Shown: one piece after another, positions 22,101 through 34,806 of the stretch
Numbering within the stretch: the first letter of the stretch is position 1
Layout of the letters: the number at the start of each line of letters is the position of its first letter
From: Selaginella tamariscina
Lineage: Eukaryota > Streptophyta > Lycopodiopsida > Selaginellales > Selaginellaceae
Reading direction: 5' to 3'
NCBI GenBank assembly: GCA_003024785.1
Contig: PUQB01000266.1
Coordinates: 186,001-250,000, forward strand
Length of the DNA stretch: 64,000 nt
Position numbers and translations under genes: made by a program
The notes under the pieces: model-generated
Told to the model about the DNA's origin: nothing
Database searches by the model: none
The model's input: only the letters and a program-made list of their open reading frames with translations

Positions 22101-24773
22101 AGAGGCAAGTTGGGGGTGGTTAGGTGGTTTTGAGGATAGTATTGTACATGTTGCTACCTAACAGGTTCATTGTATAATGCTATATCCTTCCACATCCATT
22201 AGGATATTTTTCAATTTAGTTTTGCTCCTTTAATTTCTACTAATGTACTATAATACTTTGATAATGTCATTGAACAAATTGGCCCATATGTATAAAGAAT
22301 AGTTTCGTTGACATTTTGAATTTATATCAAACAACTCCAAACACAATCTTAATTTATTTTTTTTAAAAACAATGACATTTTGCAAAATAACTTTGTGGAA
22401 CTGACTCATCATGTAGAATGGTAACAAATGATAGCATTGATCTCTAATCCTTTGTGGATATGCCATTGCCTATTGTTAAGACTGACAAAGCTTGCATAGA
22501 GGTTTTTCAAGTCAAACATAATCGACTTTGAACTACACCACAAATGTCTTGTTTCTTGGCCTTTGTTTAGGTTTGAGGTTGCTTGGGCTCCTCAAAGTCA
22601 TGAACACATGTAAGCTCCTTGTGATAGCCTCTAATTTCCCGTTGTGGTTCACAAAAAAGAAGTACATGGGTAAGCATTGAGGTTGTGCTACTTGCTGATA
22701 ATGGTGCGTTAGTTGCTAATGGGATTATACTAGTTGCACATTTGAATGAGTCAATTGAAAACATAGCTCTTGGCTTGTTTGACATTACTATGTTGACATT
22801 CATGCATAATTTGGCATTCTAACTTTCAAGTGGAAGACTCATGCGATGGCACATAAATAAAGTTATGTTCAATTTTTCATTAACAAACTCCAAGGGTCTT
22901 GCACTTTAGGAATCACAAGTCATTTCATCAAAAGAAAAGAACATATGAGATGGTCCAATGCCGAGCAAAGGTTTCCCAAAGACGCATTGTCAAATATCAG
23001 TATGTCAAATGCCAAACAAATGATAAACACAGCCAACATTATACATGGGTGGACAAAAAAGGCATCAAAGACTATCGAATCAACAACCTTGTCAAACAAT
23101 CTACATGTCTTACTACAGAGACTGCATGTAGAAGAACACAGTAGCAAGATCGATCTTGTTCTCTTGAAGATACACAAAAGGCAAATCATACCTAAATAAA
23201 AAGAACTTGAATGATTAGCTTTGTAACAAATATTATTCTTCTTTCTTGAAGAAAACATACATATAGTAAGTGTCAAATGAAAGCTTTAGTGTCTATGTTT
23301 CTAAAAATATAGTATTTTGCTAGATAAAGTAAAAACACAATAAATTGGTCACCTATCCCAGTAAATGCATGAAGGGAATGGCTCGTAATACTTATTGTGT
23401 CAAGTGAGAAGGTTCTCTCATGATATATGAAACACATTTTCATGGCTATTTCACAGTTAATTTATTGCAACTTTGTTTTACTTCAATTGATTAAAAGTTA
23501 ATTAATAAAGCATATTTAAGAATATTCCATGGATATCCTCAATATTTATTTCAATTTTTTATTTTTAATTCATGTAAAAAACAATCTCCTTTTGTCATTT
23601 TCAACCACTTTATTGATACATGGCTTGCATCATCTATCATCTTTGAGATACATCTCCAAGTGAGTCTTGGCAATTACCATTTTCTCCTTCCCCATAAGGT
23701 AGTGCAAAAAACCTTTTGCACTTTCTTTTCTATGATTCACATACTCCTCTCTTTGTAGTATGTTGTGAATGAGTCATCTTTTTTGTCTACATGCTCATCA
23801 TCATTATGAACTTATACCAGTGTTGATCATTAGGAACTGTTACAAAGATCATCCTGGCATAAATATGGAGCCCAAAGTTCTCCAAGACCTTCTATTGAGA
23901 ATTAGAAATATCTCTAATGGTGTGTGACACTCTCACCAAGCCTAAATCAACTTGTTTAAAGCTACTGAGCATCCTACAATTCTTGGGGTGAACCCTACTC
24001 TTTCCTCTTGCCATGGTGGAAAAAACAATCCTTTGTGTACTTTTGTTGTGCAAGAAACCCTAGATCTTGAGTTTCTGCAATTTCGCCAATTCCCACACAA
24101 AGAATATGCTTCTCCATTGAAGCAAAATATTATTTACTTGCACTTCTTCATAATACTTCTTTCAACTTATTCACGTTGACTTTTTTCTCCAACTCTTCTC
24201 TTTCTAGTGTTTTTAACTCAACTTGTTTTTCCAAGCGAATGTGTATGCACGTTGTAACTAAAGTGGGCATGATACGTGAAAATGGGAATATAAAATAAAT
24301 TACTAATTAATACTTAAGTTTTAATTATTAATTAATCATTTAATTAATATGTAATTAAGCCTTAAATATTAATTAATTAATTAATTAATCCTTCAATAAC
24401 CTTACTTAGTAAGGAATATTCCTAAAATATCTTAGAATATTCATATTATTCTAAAAATAGTTTACAATAATAAGAAATACTATCAAACATAATTACAAAT
24501 GAAATCATTTTCTTATCAACATGTTAATTTTTTATAAATACTTTTTCTATCATACAGAAATTTCTCATTTTGTCTAAATCATCACTCTCCGGATTAATCA
24601 AATCATTTTGGTCAATATCTTGATGTTGTTGCCACCACTAACACTCTCACGAATGCAATTGGGAGTTGCCATCCTTGTTAATACATAAGATGTGAAAAGA
24701 AGGTCTGCATAAAGGCTCATCTAAAAATGACGTTCCTTAAGAATAATATTATAAAGCGCCCGGTTGCTATCCT
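22101..24773. other. Intergenic or decayed repeat DNA, no gene recognised
   Basis: Moderately AT-rich sequence with scattered short open frames on both strands, none showing splice-linked continuity or a familiar motif. It is probably old transposon-derived DNA. Confidence 0.5.
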
Positions 24774-25686
24774 TCATTTTATAAAATTCAAAATCACGAG
24801 AAAGAAAAGCTTCAGGAAATGTTGATACGGTGGATACTGCTCACAAAAATTTTCGAGATTCTTCTTTCTGAGGCACGTATCCAAGTAGTTCACTAGCTCA
24901 TCCATGATATCGGTATCAGAATATGGATCGAAAGTGATTGGATGAATACAAGCAATGTTTTGGTTGAGCATAGCCTTCTGAGGAGAGTCGTCTACACTAA
25001 CATATGTGCGTTCTTCATTATCCTTAAGCGACTGATCTCCCCATGAGTCCCAATTATTCTTTCATTCTTGAAGAAGTATGGCTTGCTTTTTTTATATTGT
25101 GAAATTCGAGAGGTTTAAACATTCGCTGGTCAAAAATCCAATCTTTACGAATCACCTCTTCTGCAACACTACAATGTTTCTTAAGCAAATTCAACAGCGG
25201 TGTTAAGTTATGAATCTGCATGCATGACCAAATCCCCACAAGCGCACCCATCTCCTTAAGCTTTTGAAAGAGACGATCCAACCCTGGACGAAAAATAATA
25301 TCATATCGAAATTTACCATGACAAGGAATGAAATCTCCTTGTTTGATTTCTTTTTTCCTATCCTCGGGCCTTTGTCGATGAAGCAGAACACCATTGACAT
25401 CCAACAACACAATATGGCCATGAGTAACATGGATAGCGTTGCCTCTTGAATACTTTGCAAATCACTTGTTTGCTCCCTTTCACATTTATCCGTTGCCACT
25501 ATCTCGTTGCCTATCCCTTCATCATTTAATTGTACATCATCCTTACAAGATTCAGATATTGCATGCGCTGAAGAAATTGATTTCGGAACTGAAGCCAAAA
25601 AATGATGATGAAAAAACTGAAGTGGCCCCCATGGTAACGATGTTTTGAGCTGCATTATTATCCATTTCCTGCATGAACTCTGTCAT
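24774..25686 (-). pseudogene. FCP1-homology (HAD superfamily) phosphatase-like
   Basis: HAD phosphatases of the FCP1/SCP type remove phosphate from proteins such as the RNA polymerase II tail, using a DxDx(T/V) nucleophile loop. On the minus strand, after a likely ATG at 25686 (MTEFMQEMDNNAAQN), come LLDVNGVLLHRQ (nucleophile loop, with Asn in place of the second Asp), RPGLDRLFQKLKEMGALVG, IWSCMQIHNLTPLLNLL, KPLEFHNIKK and YVSVDDSPQKAML (the DDSP loop). The C-terminal segment is TDIMDELVNYLDTCLRK. The order matches FCP1-homology proteins. The second Asp of the loop is the usual acid/base, so the Asn suggests impaired catalysis. At least two frame breaks are visible, one in an A run near 25100. 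It lies directly downstream of, and on the same strand as, the ParB/methyltransferase-like gene. Confidence 0.6.
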
Positions 25687-25717
25687 TCTGACATGTGGCA
25701 CAAGAAATTGTCGCCAA

Positions 25718-26952
25718 ACCCCTCTCTTACCTCATGCAATGCTGAAAATCCATGTTCTCAATTGTTTCATTACATCTGCAAAATGATAATTAGCTGACCT
25801 TAAAATTATCAAGGTATATTATTTACCTTGTTAATGTGTGACCCATGTTTGAACTAAAAGCTTCATTAATCCTTGAGAATTTATTTTCTGTACAAATATA
25901 AACGAAATATACAAAAATGCCTTATGTTACACTCATTTACAACTATTCGTCACTCTAAGAATTCATTAACAATTCTTCTTCGCTATTACCTTCTGAGTGA
26001 GGCGAAGAAGGTCTAAGCCGCTTGTGAGATGGTTCAAGATCTTCTATCTTCTATTGATGTTTCCATGGGTAATGGAGTGTGTGAATGTTCTGTACTCCTC
26101 GAGATAACTTCCGGTCTAATATCTGATTGAAGTTCGTCCTCAGACTCCGACATTGAACCAGATTCGTCTTCAGAGCTATCGCACTTATCTGGAGGGAACT
26201 TTCTCAAATACTCCTTATGGATTCGTTGGGGTAGTCAGTTGAGAACCTATCTATCCACTTGTTCAGGTCCTCAACCATGGTCTTATCCTTTTCAACGGCA
26301 AACACACATGTATGCCGAAGGTAACACTCCTTCAAGACGGACCCCCTAGTGCAGTAGTCAAAAACCCACGCATCACTGTGAGGACCCCTGATCAAGTTGA
26401 CGATGCTCCGTGCCGCTTGACTTGTAATGTTTGGATAACGTACATTGCCGAATACGTCACTCTCACCTATCGGTGTATCGGATGGAGGTTCAGGGCCGTT
26501 GGAGTGCAAACAGATGCCTGGCCAGTCATTTGGAAGTTTGAAATTGTTTGGCGCATTCCTAACAACCAAGTGAACAACCGAATCAATGCACTTCGGATCA
26601 GCATCATTCATATAAAATCCTGTCCAACGATGTTTATTCCTCTTGGCAAAGGCGAAGGCAAAGTATCGGTGACATGAGCAAGAATCAAGAAATAAATACC
26701 TGAAAACGTAGATATCAGTCAAGAGTGCAAGCATGAATTCAATAATAAATACCTTCTTTGTACATGCTTGCACGGCTAAGTTTCTCCACCAAATCCTCTA
26801 GTCCTGTCTGTCGAAGGATTTTTTGACACCCGCCGATCCATCACGAACAATTGAAACGGTTTCCTACAAGCAGTGATGTACCCCATAAAGTCTCCGAATC
26901 CAACAACAAACATCTGTAGGGCTTGTCGTGATTCGTAGCATCCTCCTTTATA
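25718..26952 (-). repeat. Inverted repeat, left arm
   Basis: The minus strand of this arm matches 33594-34806 on the plus strand over about 1.2 kb, with scattered substitutions and small indels. The match runs from 'gaggatgctacgaatcacg' to 'cagcattg.catgaggtaag'. It spans the C-terminal part and the 3' untranslated part of the gene at 25955-29073. Confidence 0.9.
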
Positions 26953-29073
26953 AGGTTCAACTCGGTTCTCCGCTGCTGAAGGACTGCCATAAGAGAAGGC
27001 GTCATCGCAATGTTCTCCTTTTTGGCGTTGGCGTGCAATAGATTCTTGCCCAGATCTTCCGATTGATTCACCCATTCGACAAGCATATCATCGTTTGTCA
27101 CATGCAAATATTTGCTGACCTCTTCGTATGTTGAAGCCAAGGTCCAACCCAGTTTGTGGCAGTGTATTCCCAACCACTCCTTGAAGTGCCTGACCGTCTT
27201 CAACTCCATTGCCTTGAGATGAAAAGGAGAGGTGGGGCTGTTGTTAATCTGTAATTTGCCATCAATCACCAAATCAGCCAAGACTTCCATCTCCTCCATC
27301 GTTGTTCCATTTAAAGGCTTCAACCATGTGAGCTTGAAATCGTTGTCTACATCCTTTTAGATTGAACAGACTTAGCCTTCGGCGTCTTACTGGGTTTCTT
27401 TGCAGACTTTCTGAGGGCTCCCTTCACTTGTCTGCTTCTTCTTCAGTGTTCCTTTTGCAAAGGATTCCATAATCCCCAACCATTTGGCAAAGATCCTATC
27501 CTCGGGACAAGAAATCAACATCATCAAAAAGGATGTTTCCTTCCCGCCCACCTGGGCAAAATCAACTGCTACAATTTCTTCAACTCTCTGAAAAAAAGAC
27601 AGATTAATATACCGGCGAGATAAATCCCGCCCAAACAATTTGCTTACCCGGTAGTCCGCAGATTGTGTATTCCCTGCGGTAGCTCTTTGTGGTCGCTGAA
27701 GAGATTCCCACACGGCTCGCGTGTGTTTGAACTTCTCCCATATTTTGCTGTTGTAGTGGTTGGTGTCTGCAGCGTCCCATTCCGCCGATAACTTATGGTA
27801 CTGCTCGATTGTGAGATTCGGCTTCGCTAAAAACGCCGATTTTTCGTCAGCTTCTCACGGGTATGCTCGGAAAGTTTTGTTGCCATCGTTCCTTTGTTGT
27901 GTTCGTCGAGAAGTCGTTGGGCTGCCGTTATTGTGTGCTGGCCACTAATGATGTAGTACTTAACTGATTTTCTATTCTCCGTCTGAACCTTCCTCATTTG
28001 TTCCGGTGTTGTGATCCACACTTTGTCAGCGCCTTTGTCTCTCGTAGTATGCGCACAAAACAGCATTATGTGGAACGGTGTAAGAATTGTCGTCCTTCAT
28101 CTTCTCCATGAGCTCAGCTACACGTTCCTGTTGAGTGGCCTGTAATTGAAGTTTGGGTTGACGCTGCAATACTTAACCCTACACTCGTAAATCCTATCAT
28201 CCAACATCATTTCCTTGTGGCTTATTGCAGCATGGGATGCCACAGGTGCAGCTGACAAAACGACGATGATTTTCTTCTACGATCCGAATCAACATGTGTG
28301 ATCCCCGATTGATGCTGTTCTAATGTTCTCGGCACACTCTTCCAGCTCCCGAAATTTCTAAGCAAATTGAACGTGATCTGTAAAGAACCTGAGACCAAGC
28401 CACCCTCTCAATCTCCTTATGATGTCGCTGTGTTCTTCTTCAATGTGAAGAGGGACGATTGCTCCACTTGTGGATTTTCTGTATTGTGAAGCATATCTCT
28501 GCTGAGAATACACCTACTCGATGAGTCTGAAGATCTTCGAAGTAGACATCCAGTTGGATCCCCTCCATAGATGGGCTTTCGTTGAGTTGAAGAAGAACTC
28601 CAAGGTCAACATCATTAGTGAACACGTGAACGTCATTATCCACAAGTCGACAAAACCACCCGAAATTAATGTTGTAACTGGCGACCTCTGGATCCGAGAA
28701 CGTGACATTGGATGGAACAAGGCATATGTGTCGAGCATCATTCAGCATGCTTTCGGATGCTTGACTAGCACACCCACTTTCCATTGTTTTGCTTGTCCAT
28801 GCGATGTGACAGAGGTTAGTTTGACAGCAACCATGGTTGTTCCAATGCGCTTCCCGTTTAGTTTGAAATATGGCCAAGTTGATTCCAGAATCCCCCTGCC
28901 CATCTCTTCTCCTGCTCTCGTCTTTAATGTCACCTCAATTCCACATCTGAATACAAAAATGATTATTCAAGCACATATCCGAGTATAACAGATTTTATTT
29001 TAATTCTTACCCAGAATTTGACGACGACTCCATACTAATGACTCGATCTCCTTGTTTAATTAAATCGTCCTTC
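25955..29073 (-). CDS. ParB-like plus methyltransferase-like composite protein, uncharacterised
   Basis: Minus-strand gene with short introns (for example 27590-27651, CGG/GTAAGC to TTTCAG). The first seen exon begins at 29073 (KDDLIKQGDRVISMESS); the true start may lie upstream. Order of parts: an N-terminal domain (VTLKTRAGEEMGRGILES, TFSDPEVASYNINFGW, VLLQLNESPSMEGIQL); a Cys-containing linker; a ParB-like box YYIISGQHTITAAQRLLDE (about 27955-28010); a helical stretch (IEQYHKLSAEWDAADT, KIWEKFKHTRAVWESLQRP); then VGFGDFMGYITACRKPFQLF. Near the C-terminus AWVFDYCTRGSVLKECYL with TCVFAVEKDKTMVEDLNKW resembles the 'DxxxGxGxxxxxA...RxxxAVExD' end of amino-DNA methyltransferases. A Ser/Asp/Glu-rich tail (DSSEDESGSMSESEDEL) ends at 25955. 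Several frame interruptions are present. ParB boxes fused to DNA methylases are familiar in phages and bacterial mobile DNA. The function here is unknown. Confidence 0.5.
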
Positions 29074-29339
29074 TGCAAAATAATACACTATGAATACAAA
29101 TCATATAAAAACGCACACACACTTATATAAACCCGAATATACAAAAATAATACACAGAGAGAAGTAGGGAATTAACTGTCAAAGCTCACATTTTGCTAGT
29201 GCAAAAGAAAGATAACATTTCGTTTTAGAACCACCACAAATGTGAGCTCTGGACAGTTTTACATAGATTCCTAGCTTTTACTCGAAATATTATGATAAGA
29301 TGATAAAAGTAAATAAAATGAGATATGCAACTTATATAT

Positions 29340-30535
29340 ACTAATACACATATATATTCACATGGAAGGTGCGGCGGGATTAATCTCGCCACCCCTTCAA
29401 TGCCTCCTGAAAGAGTGGGCGGGATTAATCTCGCCACCTTTCTGGAGGCCTTGAACGGGAGTGCGGAATTAATCTTGCCACCCTTCTCGGTCTCAGAGAG
29501 AACTGGCAGGATTTATTTCACACCCCTTCAGTGACTCCAGAAAGGAGGCGGGATTAATCTCGCCCACCATGTAAGGGATGGTTAAATGAATCTCGCCACC
29601 CTTCCCAGTCCCTCCATTGGTATGTTGTAAACCTTCTACGTCTTAGACAGAAACGTTTGGGATTGGTCCGACTCACCAATGGAGAAAAAAGAAGGGTGGC
29701 AGGATTCATTCCTCCAACAGGCATTGAAGGCTCGCGGGATTAATCCCGCCGCCCTGGGCCCTTCCCGCAGGCCATGTCGGCGGGATTAATCCCGCCGGAT
29801 TCTGCGCAAGCATGGGCGTCCAACGGGATTAATCCCCGCCATGACCTGCGTGTTGGGCCTAGATGGCGGTTAAACCCGCCGCCTACGCATGCCTTGCGGA
29901 ATCCAGCGAGATTAATCCGCCTCCCAGGCCCTTCAGACAGGCCATGTGGCGGCGGGATTCCGCACAAGACGTGTGTACGCGGGCGGGATTAATCCCGCCC
30001 TAGGCCTGCACGCAGCCATGGGCGGCGGATTAATCCCGTTGGACGCCCATGCCCTGTGCGGAATCCGGCTGGATTAATCCCCGCCTAGGCCCTTCAGACA
30101 GGCCATTGTGGCGGATAAATCCGCTGGATTCGCGCAGGGCATGCGTAGGCGGCGGGATTAATCCCGCCGCCTAGGCCCAACACACAGCCATGGGCGGCGA
30201 GATTAATCGCCACTCTTCGGTTAGCCTCATGGGTGTGGGATTAACCCCGCCGTTCATGAGGATAACCGAATAGCCTGCTTGAAGGCAGCGGGATTAATCT
30301 TGCTGCTCATGAGGCTAACCGAATAGCCTGCCTGAAGGGCAGCGGGATTAATCCCACCGCTCATGAGGCTAACTGAATAGCCTGCCTGAAGGGCGGCGAG
30401 ATTAATCCCGCTGCTCATGCGGGTAACGGCGGGATTAATCCCGCCGTCGAGGCTCTAACCATATTAGCAACGGGATTAATCCCGCCGCCCGTGGGTCTAA
30501 CCATATAATGGTGGGATTAATCCTGCCACTACACA
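29340..30535. repeat. Array of about 26 GC-rich palindromes (GGCGGGATTAATCCCGCC type)
   Basis: Full or degenerate copies are centred near 29381, 29426, 29470, 29513, 29555, 29588, 29706, 29741, 29787, 29830, 29871, 29913, 29957, 29990, 30031, 30075, 30117, 30159, 30204, 30242, 30295, 30349, 30403, 30436, 30477 and 30518. Most steps are 41-46 bp, with a run of 53-54 bp steps at 30242-30403. Spacers share words such as 'cttcagacaggccatg' and 'ctcatgaggctaaccgaat'. Each copy can fold as a hairpin. The block is CpG-rich in an AT-rich setting. It is no known transposon end that I recognise. Confidence 0.95.
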
Positions 30536-31470
<935 letters not shown>

Positions 31471-32455
31471 AGCCGCCGCCTCCGCTGCCTTGCTTTTTGA
31501 AACTCTAGGAATATTACCTAAATCCTAAAAGGAATAGAATATATATTAACCCTAATCGAATATTCCTTCTAAGAATATACTTAAACCCTAAAAAGAATAA
31601 AAGATAGATTCACCCTAAACAATATTCTTTCATTATATTATCAGCGTGTGCGTGTGCGTGAGTGTATCACATAAGAATAAAAATCATGCAGAGTTTAACA
31701 TGTGTGTATCCATGAAAGTGTTTAAAGTTTCATGTGCAACGATACATATATACACACATAATATTATACACATAGACATACATACATATTAGTACATATT
31801 AATATTAGAGAGATAGAGTATATATTATGGATCATGCATGGTGTGTATGTATGAAAGGAGTGAGTGTTAAAAAATTAATTTTGTACGCATTGCATATTAG
31901 TACACATATATACATACACATATTATACACAGATATACATACATAGTACATAATATTGTAACATCAGTACATATTATGGATCATACATGGTGTGTATGTA
32001 TGAGAGAAGAGAGACATGTTACATATTATGGATTATGATCATGCATGGTGTGTATGTATGAGAGAAGGGATTATGCATTGTGACACTGTGTATGTATGAG
32101 AGAAGAGAGAGAGTGTTAACAAATTAAAATCGTACACATTGCATATATTAGTACACATATATACATACACATGTGTTATACACACATATATATTACATGT
32201 GTAAATTCAATGTGTTACATACACACAAACTGAGTACATATAGATCATACATGCGTTGAAACATGATTTTTTTCAATAAAGAAACAACATATAATTTCTC
32301 AAGTTTGGTTAGGGCAATGTGCATGTATGTGCATATGTGTCTCTGTAAGTGCTTCTAATGCGTGTGCACATGATATATAAATTTATGATTGTGTTTATAT
32401 ATGTGTGCAAAACAAACATCGAATAATTAAGAAAATAATATTAATAAACACACTA
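31471..32455. repeat. Degenerate tandem repeat with 'catgcatggtgtgtatgtat' core
   Basis: The motif 'at(c)atgcatggtgtgtatgtatgaga' recurs at about 31830, 31980, 32040 and 32080, with 'ttagtacacatatatacatacaca' between. It is AT-rich and no gene is seen. Confidence 0.7.
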
Positions 32456-33078
32456 NNNNNNNNNNNNNNNNNNNNNNNNNNNNNNNNNNNNNNNNNNNNN
32501 NNNNNNNNNNNNNNNNNNNNNNNNNNNNNNNNNNNNNNNNNNNNNNNNNNNNNNNNNNNNNNNNNNNNNNNNNNNNNNNNNNNNNNNNNNNNNNNNNNNN
32601 NNNNNNNNNNNNNNNNNNNNNNNNNNNNNNNNNNNNNNNNNNNNNNNNNNNNNNNNNNNNNNNNNNNNNNNNNNNNNNNNNNNNNNNNNNNNNNNNNNNN
32701 NNNNNNNNNNNNNNNNNNNNNNNNNNNNNNNNNNNNNNNNNNNNNNNNNNNNNNNNNNNNNNNNNNNNNNNNNNNNNNNNNNNNNNNNNNNNNNNNNNNN
32801 NNNNNNNNNNNNNNNNNNNNNNNNNNNNNNNNNNNNNNNNNNNNNNNNNNNNNNNNNNNNNNNNNNNNNNNNNNNNNNNNNNNNNNNNNNNNNNNNNNNN
32901 NNNNNNNNNNNNNNNNNNNNNNNNNNNNNNNNNNNNNNNNNNNNNNNNNNNNNNNNNNNNNNNNNNNNNNNNNNNNNNNNNNNNNNNNNNNNNNNNNNNN
33001 NNNNNNNNNNNNNNNNNNNNNNNNNNNNNNNNNNNNNNNNNNNNNNNNNNNNNNNNNNNNNNNNNNNNNNNNNNNNNN
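32456..33078. other. Assembly gap (623 N)
   Basis: An unbroken run of N. It follows the microsatellite block, which probably caused the gap. Confidence 1.
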
Positions 33079-33593
33079 AAAAATCTTTTTCTTTAAGGTG
33101 CATGAAATTGGGATAACATATGATTTGAGAATGATCATGTCCATTGAGTTTTGACTTAGGTCAAGATTCAATATTGGATTCGATAATAGTGTTAAACGAG
33201 GAAAGGCTTATGTTTAAATGTACAATTTTGACTTTGGAAAAAGGACATAATCAAACATAAAGAGTGAACATTACATTCTGATAGAAATTGCAAAACAAGT
33301 TTTCATTATAGTGCGCGTTTTCGAGAATGTAACTCAAGAAACAAGTTATAGTGTTGACTTATAATACAACAAAAGTTAGGTATTAACATATGATCAATAT
33401 GTTAAGCAATTAGTTCAATATGTAATGTAATCAAAGTATTGTCCAATGTTCGAAATATTTTGATGACGCTAGCTACAAGTAACATTAGATATAATAGTTT
33501 ACTAAGTTCAAGTCACTTGATTTGGACAAATATAACTTGAAACCTTAATTAATGTAAGTGCTCACTTTATATTCAAGTTAGCTAGCTCAACTA

Positions 33594-34579
33594 CGAGGAG
33601 GATGCTACGAATCACGACAAGCCCTACAGATGTTTTTGTTGGATTCGGAGACTTTATGGGTACCATCACTGCTTGTAGGAAACCGTTTCAATTGTTCGTG
33701 ATGGATCGGCGGGTGTCAAAAAATCCTTCGACAGACAGGACATTAGAGGATTTGGTGGAGAAACTTACCGTGCAAGCATGTACAAAGAAGTATTTATTAT
33801 TGAATTCATACTTGCACTCTTGACTGAACCTATGTTTTCAGGTATTTATTTCTTGATTCTTGTTCATGTCACCGATACCTTTGCCTTCGCCTTTGCCAAG
33901 AGGAATAAACTCGTTAGACATTTTATATGAATGATGCTGATTTGAAGTGCATTGATTCGGTTGTTCACTTGGTTGTTAGGAATGCACCAAACAGTTTCAA
34001 AACTTCCAAAATGACTAGACAGGCATCTGTTTGCACTCCAACGGCCCTGAACCTCCATCCGATACACCGATAGCTGAGAGTGACGTATTCGGCAATGTAC
34101 GTTATCCAAACATTACAAGTCAAGCGGCACGGAGCATCGTCAACTTGATCAGGGGTCCTCACAGTGATGCGTGGGTTTTTGACTACTGCACTAGGGGGTC
34201 CGTCTTGAAGGAGTGTTACCTTCGGGATACATGTGTGTTTGCCGTTGAAAAGGATAAGACCATGGTTGAGGACCTGAACAAGTGGATAGATAGGTTCTCA
34301 ACTGACTACCCCAACAAACCATACAAGAGTATTTGAGAAAGTTCCCTCCAGAAGTGCGATAGCTCTGAAAGACGAATCTGGTTCAATGTCGGAGTCTGAG
34401 GACGAACTTCAATCAGATATTAGACCGAAGTTATCTCGAGGAGTACAAACATTCACACTCATTACCCATGGAAACATCAAGAAGATACAGAAGATCATGA
34501 ACGATCTCACAAGCGGCTTAGACCTTCTTCACCTCACTCAGAAGGTAATAGCGAAGAAGAATTGTTAATAAGTTCTTAG
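33594..34579 (+). pseudogene. Truncated inverted copy of the methyltransferase-like C-terminal part
   Basis: Matches the C-terminal coding part of the gene at 25955-29073: GFGDFMGTITACRKPFQLF, then PPSDTPIAESDVFGNV, AWVFDYCTRGSVLKECYL, the acidic tail and a stop at 34577-34579 (TTA ATA AGT TCT TAG). The ParB-like and N-terminal parts are missing. Homology starts abruptly at 33594. It is interrupted in frame and most likely not expressed as a full protein. It may be either a duplicate of the minus-strand gene or the displaced 3' half of a locus whose 5' half lies at 13741-16280. Confidence 0.6.
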
Positions 34580-34806
34580 AGTGACGAATAGTTGTAAATG
34601 AGTGTAACATAAGGCATTTTTGTATATTTCGTTTTTATTTGTACAGAAAATAAATTCTCAAGGATTAATGAAGCTTTTAGTTCAAACATGGGTCACACAT
34701 TAACAAGGTAAATAATATACCTTGATAATTATAAGGCATCATTTTGCAGATGTAATGAAACAGTTGAGAACATGGATTTTCAGCATTGCCATGAGGTAAG
34801 AAAGGG
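33594..34806 (+). repeat. Inverted repeat, right arm
   Basis: Counterpart of 25718-26952. The identity continues beyond the stop codon into the 3' untranslated part and ends near 34806, where retrotransposon sequence takes over. Confidence 0.9.

Noticed and set aside
26312-26677. Plus-strand open frame of about 120 codons
   Set aside because: Antisense of the methyltransferase-like region, whose sense frame is preserved in the inverted copy at 34 kb.
28521-28988. Plus-strand open frame of about 155 codons
   Set aside because: Antisense of the minus-strand gene, whose splice sites and duplicated end support the minus strand.
29340-30535. CRISPR-like look of the palindromic repeats with spacers
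   Set aside because: The spacers are related to each other, the repeats are degenerate, no cas genes are near, and the surroundings are clearly plant nuclear DNA.
32395-33171. Long open frames on both strands across the gap
   Set aside because: They consist almost wholly of N and are artefacts.
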